40,818 bases of DNA from positions 1 to 40,818 of the forward strand of contig NZ_JBLWFS010000031.1 of the NCBI RefSeq assembly GCF_048323755.1. Reading direction: 5' to 3'. This document shows, piece after piece, positions 1 to 9,073 of the stretch. The notes beneath the pieces are model-generated. The model was not told the DNA's origin. It was given only the letters and a program-made list of their open reading frames with translations, and did not search any database. A program made the translations under genes and the position numbers. Position 1 is the first letter of the stretch; each line of letters starts with the position of its first letter. Source of the DNA: Alkalihalobacterium sp048323755 (GTDB lineage Bacteria > Bacillota > Bacilli > Bacillales > Bacillaceae_F).

Positions 1-1
1 G

Positions 2-52
2 ACTAAATACAACAAAACCTTCCAATAATGTACTTAGGGAAGGTTATTTAGT
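2..52. terminator. Hairpin at window edge, possible bidirectional terminator
   Basis: Arms ACTAAAT and ATTTAGT enclose a second pair, CCTTCC and GGAAGG, giving a long interrupted stem. The gene it would serve lies outside the window or is the minus-strand gene ending at 355. The rest of 53-354 shows no gene; 124-190 resembles 8470-8530 (shared AAGTGAAT and AATAATA-rich strings), suggesting an old repeat. Confidence 0.4.
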
Positions 53-354
53 ATGTCTATTTTTAGTATAGCATGTGGTTTTCAAGATTTTTATAGAAAA
101 ATATTGACAAACTATTAGCTGGTTTAGTTTAAGTGAATTTTATTCAAAATCTTAAGGAACTCCATAACAATAATAACAAATAATAAGTAATGTCGATAAA
201 TCCTTACCATTTTTGAGATATTTAAATAAGGTGTTCAGTTTCGTTTTTTAAGTCGGATTGAGATGGTCTTTCTGTATATCTCCTTAAATGATAAGGGGGC
301 AATTTTTCTTCCAACTTTTAATAACTTAGTAACACTGACTCTCATCTATTCTTA

Positions 355-1077
355 TCACCACTCAAAAAAGTATTTAAGTGTTAATGTAATTGATGTGTAA
401 GAAACGATAGCCATGGAAAATGATAGAAAGTGAGCATTGCGCTCCTTTGGTAACTCGTTTTTTAAGACGTTTAAGATCATTGCACCTGAAATGAAGGCAT
501 AAATAAACGCTTGCACTACCGATGATACCGTTACCCAAATGGCAAGTCCCCATCCAGTTAATATCCCAAAAGCGAGTACGAATTTTCCAACTTTATTATA
601 TTGATCTGGGTTTTCCAGCGATAAGTCATTAGCAACGGCGATATAGTGCAGACCAATTGCAGCCCCATAAAATGCGGCTTGAATACCTTGTACGTTCGAT
701 GCGACGACAGTATAAGAAATAAGCATATTGTATAAAGTGTAAAAACCAACTTGGAGCCAAAAAACGGTATTTTTTTCTGCAGAACCTTTGAGTTGTGCAT
801 AGGATAAAGATTTCTCAAGGGAATAAAACAACAGTAACCCCAATAGGCCAATAACATATAATTCCGATTCCATTGTTAGTGTACTAGAGTAGTCTTTAAG
901 TTTTTGTTGCTCTTGATGTAAAGAAGGTAACACATATACGAATACATATGAAACTGCTAATCCACCTGAAAACGACAACCATCGTAAACGTTTAAATTGT
1001 TCAGATGGAATGATTTTATTTGCTAATAAATGAATGGTAATGAAAAAAACCACAATAATGATAATGTCGATGGACAT
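355..1077 (-). CDS. Integral membrane protein, function unknown
   Basis: A 240-aa protein with about eight hydrophobic segments and almost no soluble domain. An early segment (roughly residues 36-52, SGGLAVSYVFVYVLP) and a late one (roughly 194-208, ISGAMILNVLKNELP) loosely resemble helices of ZIP-type metal transporters, but the metal-binding histidines of ZIP are not evident, so I give no substrate. The start is supported by AAGGAG eight bases upstream of ATG. It is divergent from the gene at 1355, with about 280 bases between them. Confidence 0.75.
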   Translation of the reverse strand: MSIDIIIIVVFFITIHLLANKIIPSEQFKRLRWLSFSGGLAVSYVFVYVLPSLHQEQQKLKDYSSTLTMESELYVIGLLGLLLFYSLEKSLSYAQLKGSAEKNTVFWLQVGFYTLYNMLISYTVVASNVQGIQAAFYGAAIGLHYIAVANDLSLENPDQYNKVGKFVLAFGILTGWGLAIWVTVSSVVQAFIYAFISGAMILNVLKNELPKERNAHFLSFSMAIVSYTSITLTLKYFFEW

Positions 1078-1241
1078 TACTCTCGCTCCTTAAAATTTCT
1101 TTTATCTTTCATATCCCCTTTCACCGCTAAACAAAACTACTATCTTTTTTCACGTTAATTTTCATCATAAGCTAAACTAAAAAATTAATATTTCCTTATT
1201 TCACTACATTGTCACACTTCTTTTATCTTTATTTGCTTTTA

Positions 1242-1270
1242 TTGATATATCCTAAATTTGACATTATAAA
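1242..1270 (+). promoter_or_regulatory. Predicted sigma-A promoter for the gene at 1355
   Basis: A -35 box TTGATA (1242-1247) and a -10 box TATAAA (1265-1270) are separated by exactly 17 bases. They lie about 85 bases upstream of the ATG at 1355. Predicted from sequence only. Confidence 0.55.
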
Positions 1271-1354
1271 ATACACCGCTAACTTCGGAAATGTCTTCCA
1301 CTACTGAACTGCTGATGTTTTAATCTTTTCATTCCAATAAAAGGAGTGCAACAT

Positions 1355-2461
1355 ATGAAAATAGTCGAAAAAAAAGAGTTTGTCCGTTCCCCAAAACAAA
1401 CAGTGGTCATTCCCTTTCGTATTAACCTGATCCCGTTAAAAAAGCTAGCACTAGTTAATTTCAAGAAAAATGCTGATAGCAAGTACGTTGGTCTAGAACC
1501 CCAGTACATCGATGACAAGGTGATTGGCCAAGGCTACCGGGTCATTGCCTATCGCTCTGATGGCTATGTGGATGTATACGACGAAATGAGCTTGAATGAT
1601 GATAAAGACGACAGTTTTGATGTAACCGGCAAAGGTCTATGTGAACGAGTCAAAGTAGAGATGAAAAATACTCGTTTTGAAAAGGAAAAGAATTGCGTAT
1701 TGATTTCCTTTCAGTTTACCGATAAGTATGGCAGAAACATCGACGTGTCTATTGCCGAGAACTCCACGAAGAAAACAAAAGGATTAAATCTATTAGCTCC
1801 TGTAGGTTCAAGCACAGAAAACCCTTCTTATCTACCAATATTCTTTCTTTATAATTTTGATTTCGTCCGAAAGAGTAATACTACTTTTCAAATGAACATT
1901 GACACAAACACCATAAAGCCAGCAAATTTTCCTGTACCGATGCCAAAGGATTTTCAGTGGCGTTCGTATACTCGTTACAGTGATGACTGTCAACTCATTG
2001 AATTTGCGAATGCAACAACAGAACCGCTTGAGGAAATTACCCCTTATGAGGATGGCAAGGTCGCTTTAGACAACGGTTTGGTATATGAATTTTGCGAGTC
2101 TAATAGCTTAAAGAAAATTTCACTTAAGCAAGGTGATCACCCTTTAACGGTAGTGTTTACCCGTGGTTTTCCAGATGTGCGTAACTTTTCAGATGATATT
2201 GTATTTATGGATACTTTTGAAATCCGTGCTGAAAGTGGGATGGGAGTTGTATCAGGTCATTATTCTGTAAAAAGAGAAGATACACATGTCATCATTGAGT
2301 TAGTCCCAAGTGGAGGATGGACACCAAAACCTAATTCTCCTTTCACCAAACTTTTGTTTAAAGAAAAATCAATCTTCTGCAGCTGGCCCAAAACCTACAA
2401 ATACAAACAAGTTGTCGATGTATTAACACTAAAATCTACCTCCAACTGGGAGAGAATATGA
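1355..2461 (+). CDS. Unrecognised 368-aa protein
   Basis: I do not recognise the family. No signal peptide or membrane segment is visible, and the sequence is rich in charged and beta-prone stretches, so a soluble cytoplasmic protein is likely. An upstream in-frame GTG at 1346 lies inside the ribosome binding site; the ATG at 1355, eight bases after AAAGGAG, is the better start. A good sigma-A promoter lies upstream. The CPBP protease gene follows after 43 bases with no terminator between, so the two probably form an operon ended by the hairpin at 3264. Confidence 0.75.
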   Translation: MKIVEKKEFVRSPKQTVVIPFRINLIPLKKLALVNFKKNADSKYVGLEPQYIDDKVIGQGYRVIAYRSDGYVDVYDEMSLNDDKDDSFDVTGKGLCERVKVEMKNTRFEKEKNCVLISFQFTDKYGRNIDVSIAENSTKKTKGLNLLAPVGSSTENPSYLPIFFLYNFDFVRKSNTTFQMNIDTNTIKPANFPVPMPKDFQWRSYTRYSDDCQLIEFANATTEPLEEITPYEDGKVALDNGLVYEFCESNSLKKISLKQGDHPLTVVFTRGFPDVRNFSDDIVFMDTFEIRAESGMGVVSGHYSVKREDTHVIIELVPSGGWTPKPNSPFTKLLFKEKSIFCSWPKTYKYKQVVDVLTLKSTSNWERI

Positions 2462-2504
2462 GGATTGGATAATTTAGTGCTTTTAATTAAGGAGAAATGA
2501 TGAA

Positions 2505-3260
2505 ATGGAGACAGGAAATAAGAACGTTTATGATCAATTAAGTTTGCGCAAGGTACTTCTGCTTATTTTTCTACCTACTTCACTATTAACACTAGTTTAT
2601 CTATGGGTTGGTCATGTACTTGGTGATACGATACCAACGATTTTACTATTTCTTCTAATAGCCCTGATCATACTTTTTCCAATCCAGCTTTTTGTGGTCT
2701 TTCGCGCAAGTAAGAAAGAGTATGGAAGTTATTCATTGAAAAGTGCATTCACCCGTTACGAAAAATTAAGTTGGTGGAAAATTGTCATATACTCTCTTTT
2801 CCTTTGGGGGTTCGCTGGTTTAATGAGCATCACTGTTGCCCCAATGGAAGTTTGGCTATTTTCACCCATTTCAGAGCAACTGTTCAACATATTACCACCG
2901 TATTTTGACTGGGTGAATATCGATTATTCACAATACTATTCAAGGAACATTCTGCTGTTAACTTGTGTAATTATTTTCATCCTAAATGTCTTTATTGGTC
3001 CGATCGTCGAGGAATTGTTTTTTCGAGGCTATCTTTCGGCAAAAATGAGTAGATTCGGGAATTATACACCATTGATCGTAACTGTATTATTTTCTTTATA
3101 CCATTTGTGGCTTCCATTTAATAATTTGTTTAGAATTATTGCCTTTTATCCTGCTTTCTATATTGCTTGGAAAAAGAAAAATATATACATAGCGATCGTC
3201 GTGCACTGTCTATGTAATGCCGTTTCGACCATTGGTTTTATCGCTATTTTGCTAGGTTGA
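2505..3260 (+). CDS. CPBP family intramembrane metalloprotease
   Basis: A 251-aa polytopic membrane protein with about six to seven hydrophobic segments. The CPBP (Abi, CaaX protease-like) signature is intact: EELFFRG at residues 169-175 (paired Glu plus Arg), His200 in SLYHLW and His234 in VVHCLCN, the residues expected to form the intramembrane active site. Family members cleave substrates inside the membrane, and some act in bacteriocin immunity or maturation; nothing here ties this one to the TOMM operon about 20 kb away. The start ATG is 10 bases after GGAG. Its last seven codons and terminator have a diverged second copy at 12786-12870. Confidence 0.85.
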   Translation: METGNKNVYDQLSLRKVLLLIFLPTSLLTLVYLWVGHVLGDTIPTILLFLLIALIILFPIQLFVVFRASKKEYGSYSLKSAFTRYEKLSWWKIVIYSLFLWGFAGLMSITVAPMEVWLFSPISEQLFNILPPYFDWVNIDYSQYYSRNILLLTCVIIFILNVFIGPIVEELFFRGYLSAKMSRFGNYTPLIVTVLFSLYHLWLPFNNLFRIIAFYPAFYIAWKKKNIYIAIVVHCLCNAVSTIGFIAILLG

Positions 3261-3263
3261 TAA

Positions 3264-3299
3264 AAAAGGATCATTTCACACAGTGAAGTGATCCTTTTC
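3264..3299 (+). terminator. Rho-independent terminator after CPBP gene
   Basis: AAGGATCATTTCAC pairs with GTGAAGTGATCCTT around a three-base loop, followed by TTTTC on the plus strand and preceded by A-run, so it may act in both directions. Confidence 0.8.
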
Positions 3300-3361
3300 A
3301 TTATTCACAAATCTTCAATAATCATTAGGATGTCTTTTGACTGTAGTAAATTTTAGATAGC

Positions 3362-3409
3362 AAAAGACACAACGAAGGATATTGACTTCTCGTTGTGTCT
3401 TTATTTTTC
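3362..3409. terminator. Second hairpin, probable bidirectional terminator
   Basis: AAAGACACAACGA (3363-3375) and TCGTTGTGTCTTT (3390-3402) form a perfect 13-bp stem with a 14-base loop and a T-rich 3' flank. It may back up the terminator at 3264 or stop transcription from the minus-strand hydrolase gene ending at 3544. Confidence 0.6.
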
Positions 3410-3543
3410 TATATGATTCGTCCTAAACGCAGAATGTGATTTCCGAAAAAGATAAAAATCGTGTTATACCTTTTATTCTCGCTTTCTCACATTTCTTGGC
3501 TATTAACTACCCAACCATACTAAGATGTGAATTTTACTATTTA

Positions 3544-5508
3544 TTAAAGAAGATTCCAAAAATAAAATATCCACGATAAAACTGCCGAAAAAATTGCAAA
3601 CATCGTATAATGAACTCTTCCAGCAAGCTTCCAGTACCCTTTCACCCATGAAACGACTGAAAAAGCTAGTACTGCTCCGGTTACTAAAACGATCCCATAG
3701 GAAACGATGATGTCTAAAAATGCACTAAATGGAGAAGGATCGGTAAATGCCGATTTCGGAAAACCGTAGACAGGGTCAGGTTGACCATTCGCAAGAAAGG
3801 TAACTAGGAAAGTAAAGGTAAGTACACCTTGAATAACAGCCACTCTCTTAGCCCATCTTGAACCTTTGGTAACTTCTAAAACATGTTTTCCGCGTATTTT
3901 ACGAACAAGAGCCCTAATCCCCCAATATAGAAGACTAGCAATGATGAATAGTAACGACGAAATAAGCATCAAAAAGGTGAACCCACTGGACTCATACCAA
4001 TCTGCTTTTGAGTAACTCATCGGCCCATCAGTCATAAGCATTGTTTTGCCGTGAGAATCTGTACCAAATACAATCGTACTGAAATCACCACCATAATCAC
4101 TGCTTCGCTCTTCGCTAGCATTATAGTAAATGCCGGGCTCTACTTCTACGAATCGATTCGTTTCCCCTAAATGATTTACTAATAAATACCCTTCATCATC
4201 GACATTAACTCGTATTACCCCAATCATTAAGCTCAAAATGGCATCATCAGTCGTAAATGAGCGCCTATTTTGGTAATACTCCCCGACAAATTGTTTAGAT
4301 CTTTGTTCCATATTTACAGTTGGTAAAGGCGCTGGTACAGCTACTTCCTCTGAAGGAAAATAGCGGTCCATAAACGCTTCAAAAATACTTACGTTCACAA
4401 AATAACTCCCACCACTATGGGAGATAAAGAAACCAACTTCCTCTTCAGGCATTAAATAAAAAGCTGTATCATAAAGCATTGTTCCTCCTGGATGATGGAA
4501 AATATCGTTTCCATTAAAGCTCGCTCTAATAAAGCCATGAGCCATGCCTTTTAGACGTGGATGCTGAGTATCAACCTCAGAAAACATTTTCTGAATCGTA
4601 TCTTCTTTTAAAATAATTTCACCTTCATCATGCCCACCTTGAAGATAGGCCAACATAAACTTTGCCATATCTAATGCACTACTATACATGCTTCCTGCTG
4701 GCTCAGAAAAAAATTCAACTTCAGCTTGTAGTAACTCGCTATTTACATAGCGGTAGGGAATAGATACTTGATCAGCTAATCGTATCGGTAGTGGCTGACT
4801 GAACGTACTATTTTCCATCCCAAGTTGTTTATAAATATTTTCCTCAATATATTGTGCAAAAGGAACTCCTGACACAACCTCGACAATATAGCCTGCTAAA
4901 TTCGTTCCATAATTCGAGTAAGCCGTCACCTCACCCGGCACAAAAACCCTTTTAGGCCTGTGTTCACGAACATATTGGCTAAGAGGAATCAAACTATCAT
5001 CAGATATTGAAAAAACGTCTGTCATATAATCTTCAAAACCTGGCGTATGACTCATGAGATGTCTAATTGTAATGGGCGCCGTTTGAGAATCCCCACGTTG
5101 GTATTCAAGCGTATTAGGAATTTCAAAATCCAGGTACTCGTTAATATCCGTATCTAAATCAAGTCTCCCTTCTTCAACTAGTTGCATAATAGCTGTCCAC
5201 GTAAACAGCTTAGATGTGGATCCAATGCGAAAAAGAGTTTTTTCAGGATCTACAGGCATTTTCGTTTCATAATCCGCATACCCATATCCTTTTGCGAAAA
5301 TGACTTCTCCCCCAGATACAACTGAAACTGTCATATTTGGAATATGAAACTCTTCCATCTGCCGAGCGATGACCGTATCTAAAAACTCCTCGACATCTGT
5401 CGTATCTAATTTTACCGCTGACGCTGCTGCAAGTTTCATATTCATACTAGGATGTAATAAAAAACTTACAATCAAAAAACAACACAACAATCTTCTTAAT
5501 CTCTCCAT
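3544..5508 (-). CDS. Secreted/membrane class C beta-lactamase-family serine hydrolase
   Basis: A 654-aa protein. The start is set at the ATG at 5508, eight bases after GGGAGT, where a signal peptide begins (MERLRRLL then a hydrophobic stretch); the longer reading to 5547 lies in noncoding repeat. The serine beta-lactamase/DD-peptidase domain has all three active-site elements: STSK (residues 97-100), YSN (197-199) and HPGG (from 339). The C-terminal part has a Big/lipocalin-like region and four or five hydrophobic segments, so the enzyme is likely membrane anchored and faces outward. Such PbpE/FmtA-like proteins are D-Ala esterases or carboxypeptidases, or peptide hydrolases; the substrate cannot be told from sequence. 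Confidence 0.88.
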   Translation of the reverse strand: MERLRRLLCCFLIVSFLLHPSMNMKLAAASAVKLDTTDVEEFLDTVIARQMEEFHIPNMTVSVVSGGEVIFAKGYGYADYETKMPVDPEKTLFRIGSTSKLFTWTAIMQLVEEGRLDLDTDINEYLDFEIPNTLEYQRGDSQTAPITIRHLMSHTPGFEDYMTDVFSISDDSLIPLSQYVREHRPKRVFVPGEVTAYSNYGTNLAGYIVEVVSGVPFAQYIEENIYKQLGMENSTFSQPLPIRLADQVSIPYRYVNSELLQAEVEFFSEPAGSMYSSALDMAKFMLAYLQGGHDEGEIILKEDTIQKMFSEVDTQHPRLKGMAHGFIRASFNGNDIFHHPGGTMLYDTAFYLMPEEEVGFFISHSGGSYFVNVSIFEAFMDRYFPSEEVAVPAPLPTVNMEQRSKQFVGEYYQNRRSFTTDDAILSLMIGVIRVNVDDEGYLLVNHLGETNRFVEVEPGIYYNASEERSSDYGGDFSTIVFGTDSHGKTMLMTDGPMSYSKADWYESSGFTFLMLISSLLFIIASLLYWGIRALVRKIRGKHVLEVTKGSRWAKRVAVIQGVLTFTFLVTFLANGQPDPVYGFPKSAFTDPSPFSAFLDIIVSYGIVLVTGAVLAFSVVSWVKGYWKLAGRVHYTMFAIFSAVLSWIFYFWNLL

Positions 5509-5981
5509 TTTTCCACTCCCTTTTGAAGGGGCCGTCCTTGTTCCCATTTACATGTTCGGTCCCCTCGTATCTAATTTTTTCATCAAAATATTGTTTAGTT
5601 ACCTTAAAGCTTTACATGCAGTTAAGTATAATTTCATCAACCAAAATCCCCATGCTGTTATACGAAATTAACCATAAACAAGAATAAGGGCCAAATGGCT
5701 AATAGTAGTGTAAAAATAGATTAACAGTAACTTTTGCAGTTTACATATCATTCTAAAATAGTTAACAATATACTCAAAAAATGATGGCAAATTATAGAAA
5801 GTTTTGTATAAAACAGGTATTTAATGTCCTTCAATAATACAATTTAGAAAACAAAAAAAAGGAGCTGCCATGACAACTCCAAATCATCTCTTAACCGACC
5901 ATATGCTAAATAAATCACAATCAAATAGCTTATTTTAAGTACAATATTTCACAGTCTTCGTAACATCCTATTATTATTTTG
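5509..5981. other. 473-base gap with terminator and repeat remnants
   Basis: No convincing gene. At 5519-5546 a GGGGCCGTCCTTG string resembles one arm of the GGGACGGT repeats at 26954 and 33042. At 5934-5955 a string (TTAAGTACAATATTTCACA) recurs at 39411-39430. A minus-strand terminator lies at 5851-5880. Confidence 0.5.
5851..5880 (-). terminator. Rho-independent terminator (minus strand)
   Basis: The minus strand reads GGAGTTGTCATGGCAGCTCC, an imperfect hairpin, followed by eight T. It would end transcripts from the eroded genes at 5982-7874. Confidence 0.6.
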
Positions 5982-6129
5982 CTAATTAATTGTAAACTCC
6001 GCTGTCAGATAGTACTTATCATAGTCTCCTGCTTTTCTAAAATCGAGGATATCTTTCACTATACGGTAATCACCAGGATCTAGACTTCCATAGAGCCAAT
6101 CCCAATCAACTGCCCATTCCCATTCAACT
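5982..6129 (-). pseudogene. C-terminal remnant of a Big_14-like immunoglobulin-domain protein
   Basis: An open frame of about 49 codons without start encodes a tail with WLYGSLDPGDYRIVKDI and YYLTAEFTIN before a TAG stop. This matches the C-terminal pattern of Bacillus secreted proteins with a bacterial Ig-like group 14 domain. An in-frame TGA lies just upstream, and the stop of the next gene is only nine bases away, so the 5' part has been deleted. Confidence 0.6.
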
Positions 6130-6138
6130 GTTCATTAC

Positions 6139-6618
6139 TTATAAACCACTATTAAGGCGATTTGATTTTATCAAACCTAATACCATATAACACAGTAACC
6201 CTACAAAAATAATAGTCGGCGTATATAATAGAATGAGTAAATTTCCAATAGGTAACGGTGTAATCCGAGCTAAAATAAAACTCGATGTCACGATTATAAT
6301 AAACAAGAATAAGTGCCCAAATAAATATTGTTTAACTATCAAAATATTATATTTATCTTTTCTGTATTTATAAAAATAAAAGATACTCATTGATATGAAC
6401 AATAATAAAAACGATAATTCAAAAACCTCTGTCCAATCGGCTAATCGGGTAATTGTTTCCATATCTTCTTCCCTTAAATTATTCATTGATTGCCAGTGCT
6501 CTGACATATTTATTCGATGACTCCACAATAACATGTATCCTAAATAAAAGAGCAACATGAATAGAAAGTAAATGTAAAACAATAATTTAAATTTACTTTC
6601 TTTTTGTTCAAACAACAT
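6139..6618 (-). CDS. Small membrane protein, unknown function
   Basis: A 159-aa protein with four hydrophobic segments: one near residues 12-32, one near 69-80 and two in the C-terminal half. The start at 6618 is chosen for the strong AAGGAGGAG eight bases upstream; the frame remains open to 6765, but that part reads through intergenic repeat. I do not recognise a family. Confidence 0.65.
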   Translation of the reverse strand: MLFEQKESKFKLLFYIYFLFMLLFYLGYMLLWSHRINMSEHWQSMNNLREEDMETITRLADWTEVFELSFLLLFISMSIFYFYKYRKDKYNILIVKQYLFGHLFLFIIIVTSSFILARITPLPIGNLLILLYTPTIIFVGLLCYMVLGLIKSNRLNSGL

Positions 6619-6736
6619 GTAAAATCTCCTCCTTCTTAAGTTATCCTGCTCTTTAACGAAATAGGAGCCGCCACATTCGACAGCCCCCTGTTCAGCTATT
6701 CCCCCTGTTAGTACAAGAAATAGTTCATGAAAAAAA

Positions 6737-6970
6737 CTAGTAATATTGAAGTAATATAGCAACAAAAATTATAAATGCGGAAGCACTAATGTTTACATAA
6801 CCCCCAAATGATTTTCTGTCTTTTTTAAGTTCAATTAGTCCTAATACAAATGAAAAGACACCTAATAAGTACAACAGATAAGGCATTAAATCAAAATTGG
6901 GATTTAAAAGCATATAGCCCCCCAATGTGACAATCAATATTAAAAATATAAGCCTTAATACTTTTAGCAA
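6737..6970 (-). CDS. DUF3953-like small membrane protein
   Basis: A 77-aa protein with three hydrophobic helices and a charged loop (GLIELKKDRKSFGG) between helices 2 and 3, the pattern of the DUF3953 family common in Bacillus. I place the start at a TTG (6970) five bases after GGGGGAG; the longer frame to 7030 has no ribosome binding site and runs into the end of the AraC gene. Function unknown. Tandem with the AraC-type gene and probably cotranscribed. Confidence 0.65.
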   Translation of the reverse strand: MLKVLRLIFLILIVTLGGYMLLNPNFDLMPYLLYLLGVFSFVLGLIELKKDRKSFGGYVNISASAFIIFVAILLQYY

Positions 6971-7046
6971 AGTTTCTCCCCCTAAATAAGTTCTAGCTTT
7001 CGTTTGTTTAATAAGTAAAAGAGAGGTCACAAAGACCTCCCCCTAA

Positions 7047-7874
7047 TTATTGCTTTTTCTTAACAGGAACCCAAATTTCCGTTTTTGTATCGTTAATTCC
7101 TTTAACAAATTCGGGAGCTTCAGCTAATTCATAACCAGATGTTGGGAACCACTCAGTATATACTCGCTCCCATGTCGTTAATAAAGCGTCTGGCATTTCT
7201 CCTGTTGCTTGAAATACTGCCCATGTCTGAGAAGAAATTTCCAAAACCTCAAGTTCTTTGGGACATGGCTTAGTAGTAGCTGTAGCAATATAGTAATCAA
7301 TGTCTCCATTCTCTTTTGTCACAGAAATATTTAGTATACCTGAAAACGAAGTATTATTGTATGGGTTAACAGCTTCTTCTATTTCCTCGATATGATCCCA
7401 CATTTTTGGATTGAATTCATCTCCATTAGAAGCTACTGTTTCTTTTTTCCCAACTACGGTAAAAGTCTCTTTCTCAACGAATTTGTAATTCATTTCAACA
7501 TCTCCTTTAATCGAAATATGGAAGGTCATCCGTGGATACGCTTTTAAAGGAACGTCAGAACTTTTCACTGAACTTGGATTTACCCCATGTAATGCTTGAA
7601 ATGCTCGTGAAAATGAATCTGGTGAATTGTAACCATACTTCATAGCTATATCAATCACTCTCATATCACTATCTTTTAAATCAAAGGCAGCTAAGGTCAA
7701 TCGTCTTCTACGCACATAGTCTGCCAAGGTAATCCCCGCTATAAAAGAGAACATTCGTTTAAAATGATGGTCAGAAAAATGTGTAATCTTTGCAACTTCT
7801 TTGTAATTAATATCTTCATCCAAATGGTTTTCGATATAGTCTACTGCTGCGTTCATATTTACAAGCAAATCCAT
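7047..7874 (-). CDS. AraC-family regulator with GyrI-like effector domain
   Basis: A 275-aa protein. Residues 1-105 form a two-helix-turn-helix AraC/XylS DNA-binding domain (AVDYIENHLDEDINYKEVAK, then DVRVIDIAMKYGYNSPDSFSRAFQ-like recognition region). Residues about 125-272 are a GyrI-like/SOUL small-molecule-binding domain, with the terminal EIWVPVKKK typical of the fold. Such BmrR/Rob-like proteins sense lipophilic or cationic compounds. The start has GGGAGG nine bases upstream. The target is unknown; the two small membrane proteins downstream are candidates. Confidence 0.88.
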   Translation of the reverse strand: MDLLVNMNAAVDYIENHLDEDINYKEVAKITHFSDHHFKRMFSFIAGITLADYVRRRRLTLAAFDLKDSDMRVIDIAMKYGYNSPDSFSRAFQALHGVNPSSVKSSDVPLKAYPRMTFHISIKGDVEMNYKFVEKETFTVVGKKETVASNGDEFNPKMWDHIEEIEEAVNPYNNTSFSGILNISVTKENGDIDYYIATATTKPCPKELEVLEISSQTWAVFQATGEMPDALLTTWERVYTEWFPTSGYELAEAPEFVKGINDTKTEIWVPVKKKQ

Positions 7875-8237
7875 ATAAATAACCTCCCTTCGCTAATAAG
7901 GATAACAAGATAAACATTTAACGTCCCGATATAATCCGTTCAGGTTTGTAGGATGTATATGAAAATTTTAGTTACTTTTTCACGAGCAATTTTTCTTTAT
8001 TCATCATAATGCCCCAGTTGCGGTACATAAGACATAGAGAATGTTCAACTATCATGCTTTGTTAGTGCTACAACAGCAGTAACAGCTTGTTAAACTAACT
8101 GCTTCTTAGTTTAACATCATTTTCCAGTCGATGGGCATAAAAAAACGAACTGTATCTATTGCAGCGATAGCCTTTAATAAGCTACCGCTTCCGTTTTGCT
8201 TAGTAAAGATAGCTTTTAAACCTTTTCTAATATTGAT
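7875..8237. repeat. Intergenic gap carrying dispersed repeat
   Basis: No gene seen in these 363 bases. The stretch 8043-8200 contains a member of the dispersed family also found at 36005, 37060 and 38405: GTTCAACTATCATGC, GTTAGTG, AGCAGTAACAGC and GCAGCGATAGC elements, with an AAACTAA/TTAGTTT inverted pair (8093-8114). Confidence 0.5.
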
Positions 8238-8441
8238 TTAACAAAAATAGTTTTCTCTTCCGCGTATTTTATGTTTAGGTTTTGCACTTAAATGATTTAT
8301 TGACGTACTTCCAATGTGATGTATATCCATTATGTATTGACCTATTGTATCTTGTATTTTTTCTTTCTCTAGTAAAAATTCTTTGTTCCACTCTTTTGTC
8401 CAAGGAACTAAGAAGACCTCTCCTTTTGGTAAGCCTAACAT
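8238..8441 (-). pseudogene. Truncated GrpB-family gene
   Basis: The first 54 codons match the N-terminus of GrpB (UPF0157, nucleotidyltransferase-like) proteins: a start with AAAGGAGG upstream, then EVFLVPWTKEWNKEF and the IHHIGSTSINHLSAKP motif. After SAKP the sequence stops resembling the family and ends after 13 more codons, so about two thirds of the gene is missing. The intact family member at 34801 serves as the reference. Confidence 0.75.
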
Positions 8442-8479
8442 CTTATTCCTCCTTTAATTTTCTCATTGGAATAACTTAA

Positions 8480-8890
8480 GTGAATATATTAACAATCTCA
8501 TGGAACCACATAAAAATAATACCAAATAATAGCCGAGTATTGTTCTTAGTTTTTATAAAAATTGGTAATAAAAACAATTTAATTAAGAAGTCCAATTTTA
8601 TTTTTCTTATCAAGGTAATAGTCATACTAATTAAGCTAAATCTTGTTATAAGTTTTGGAGCCTCACGTCCATCATCCGTCACCCCCGAAAATGGATTTAC
8701 ATGGATTGACGCTAGCCAACTTCCTTTAGTTCCTCTTTTCCTTTTTTACAGAAATAATCAAATATCCGAAAACTTTCTGTATCACACAGCGGCGGATGTT
8801 CCTACGAACGAAATAGTTACACCTCAAGACATGGGAAACTATTATCCATTCGGTAAATATGTAAACACTATGTATTTTCAACAGATATAG
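8480..8890 (+). pseudogene. Possible 3' remnant of an unrecognised gene
   Basis: The frame has a GTG with no ribosome binding site and a low-complexity first half. Only about the last 75 residues look protein-like (from about 8660: TPENGFTWIDASQLPLVPLF, YPFGKYVNTMYFQQI), and the stop is followed at once by a good terminator, as expected of a true gene end. The PLFLFYR...ENFLYHT pattern faintly recalls DUF5648-type repeats, but I would not assign it. Confidence 0.35.
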
Positions 8891-8892
8891 CA

Positions 8893-8930
8893 AAGAGTGT
8901 TGGCACAAGCCATGCCAACACTCTTTTTAG
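8893..8930 (+). terminator. Rho-independent terminator
   Basis: AAGAGTGTTGGCA pairs with TGCCAACACTCTT around a short loop, followed by TTTTT on the plus strand. It sits directly after the stop of the remnant at 8890. Confidence 0.75.
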
Positions 8931-9073
8931 TTACTAAACTTTACTTTTTAATGAACATACATTCGCAACATCTTTCTAAGTTTCATATTATTACCATAAA
9001 AAAACAAAAAAAAGAGCCATTCATCCCCCACTTACTTGTTCCACTCGATGAAGATGGGGGGTACTGGCTAATA

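Noticed and set aside
5509..5547. Upstream extension of the serine hydrolase
   Set aside because: The 13 extra codons lie in repeat-like GGGGCCGTCC sequence and would place the signal peptide internally; GGGAGT supports the start at 5508.
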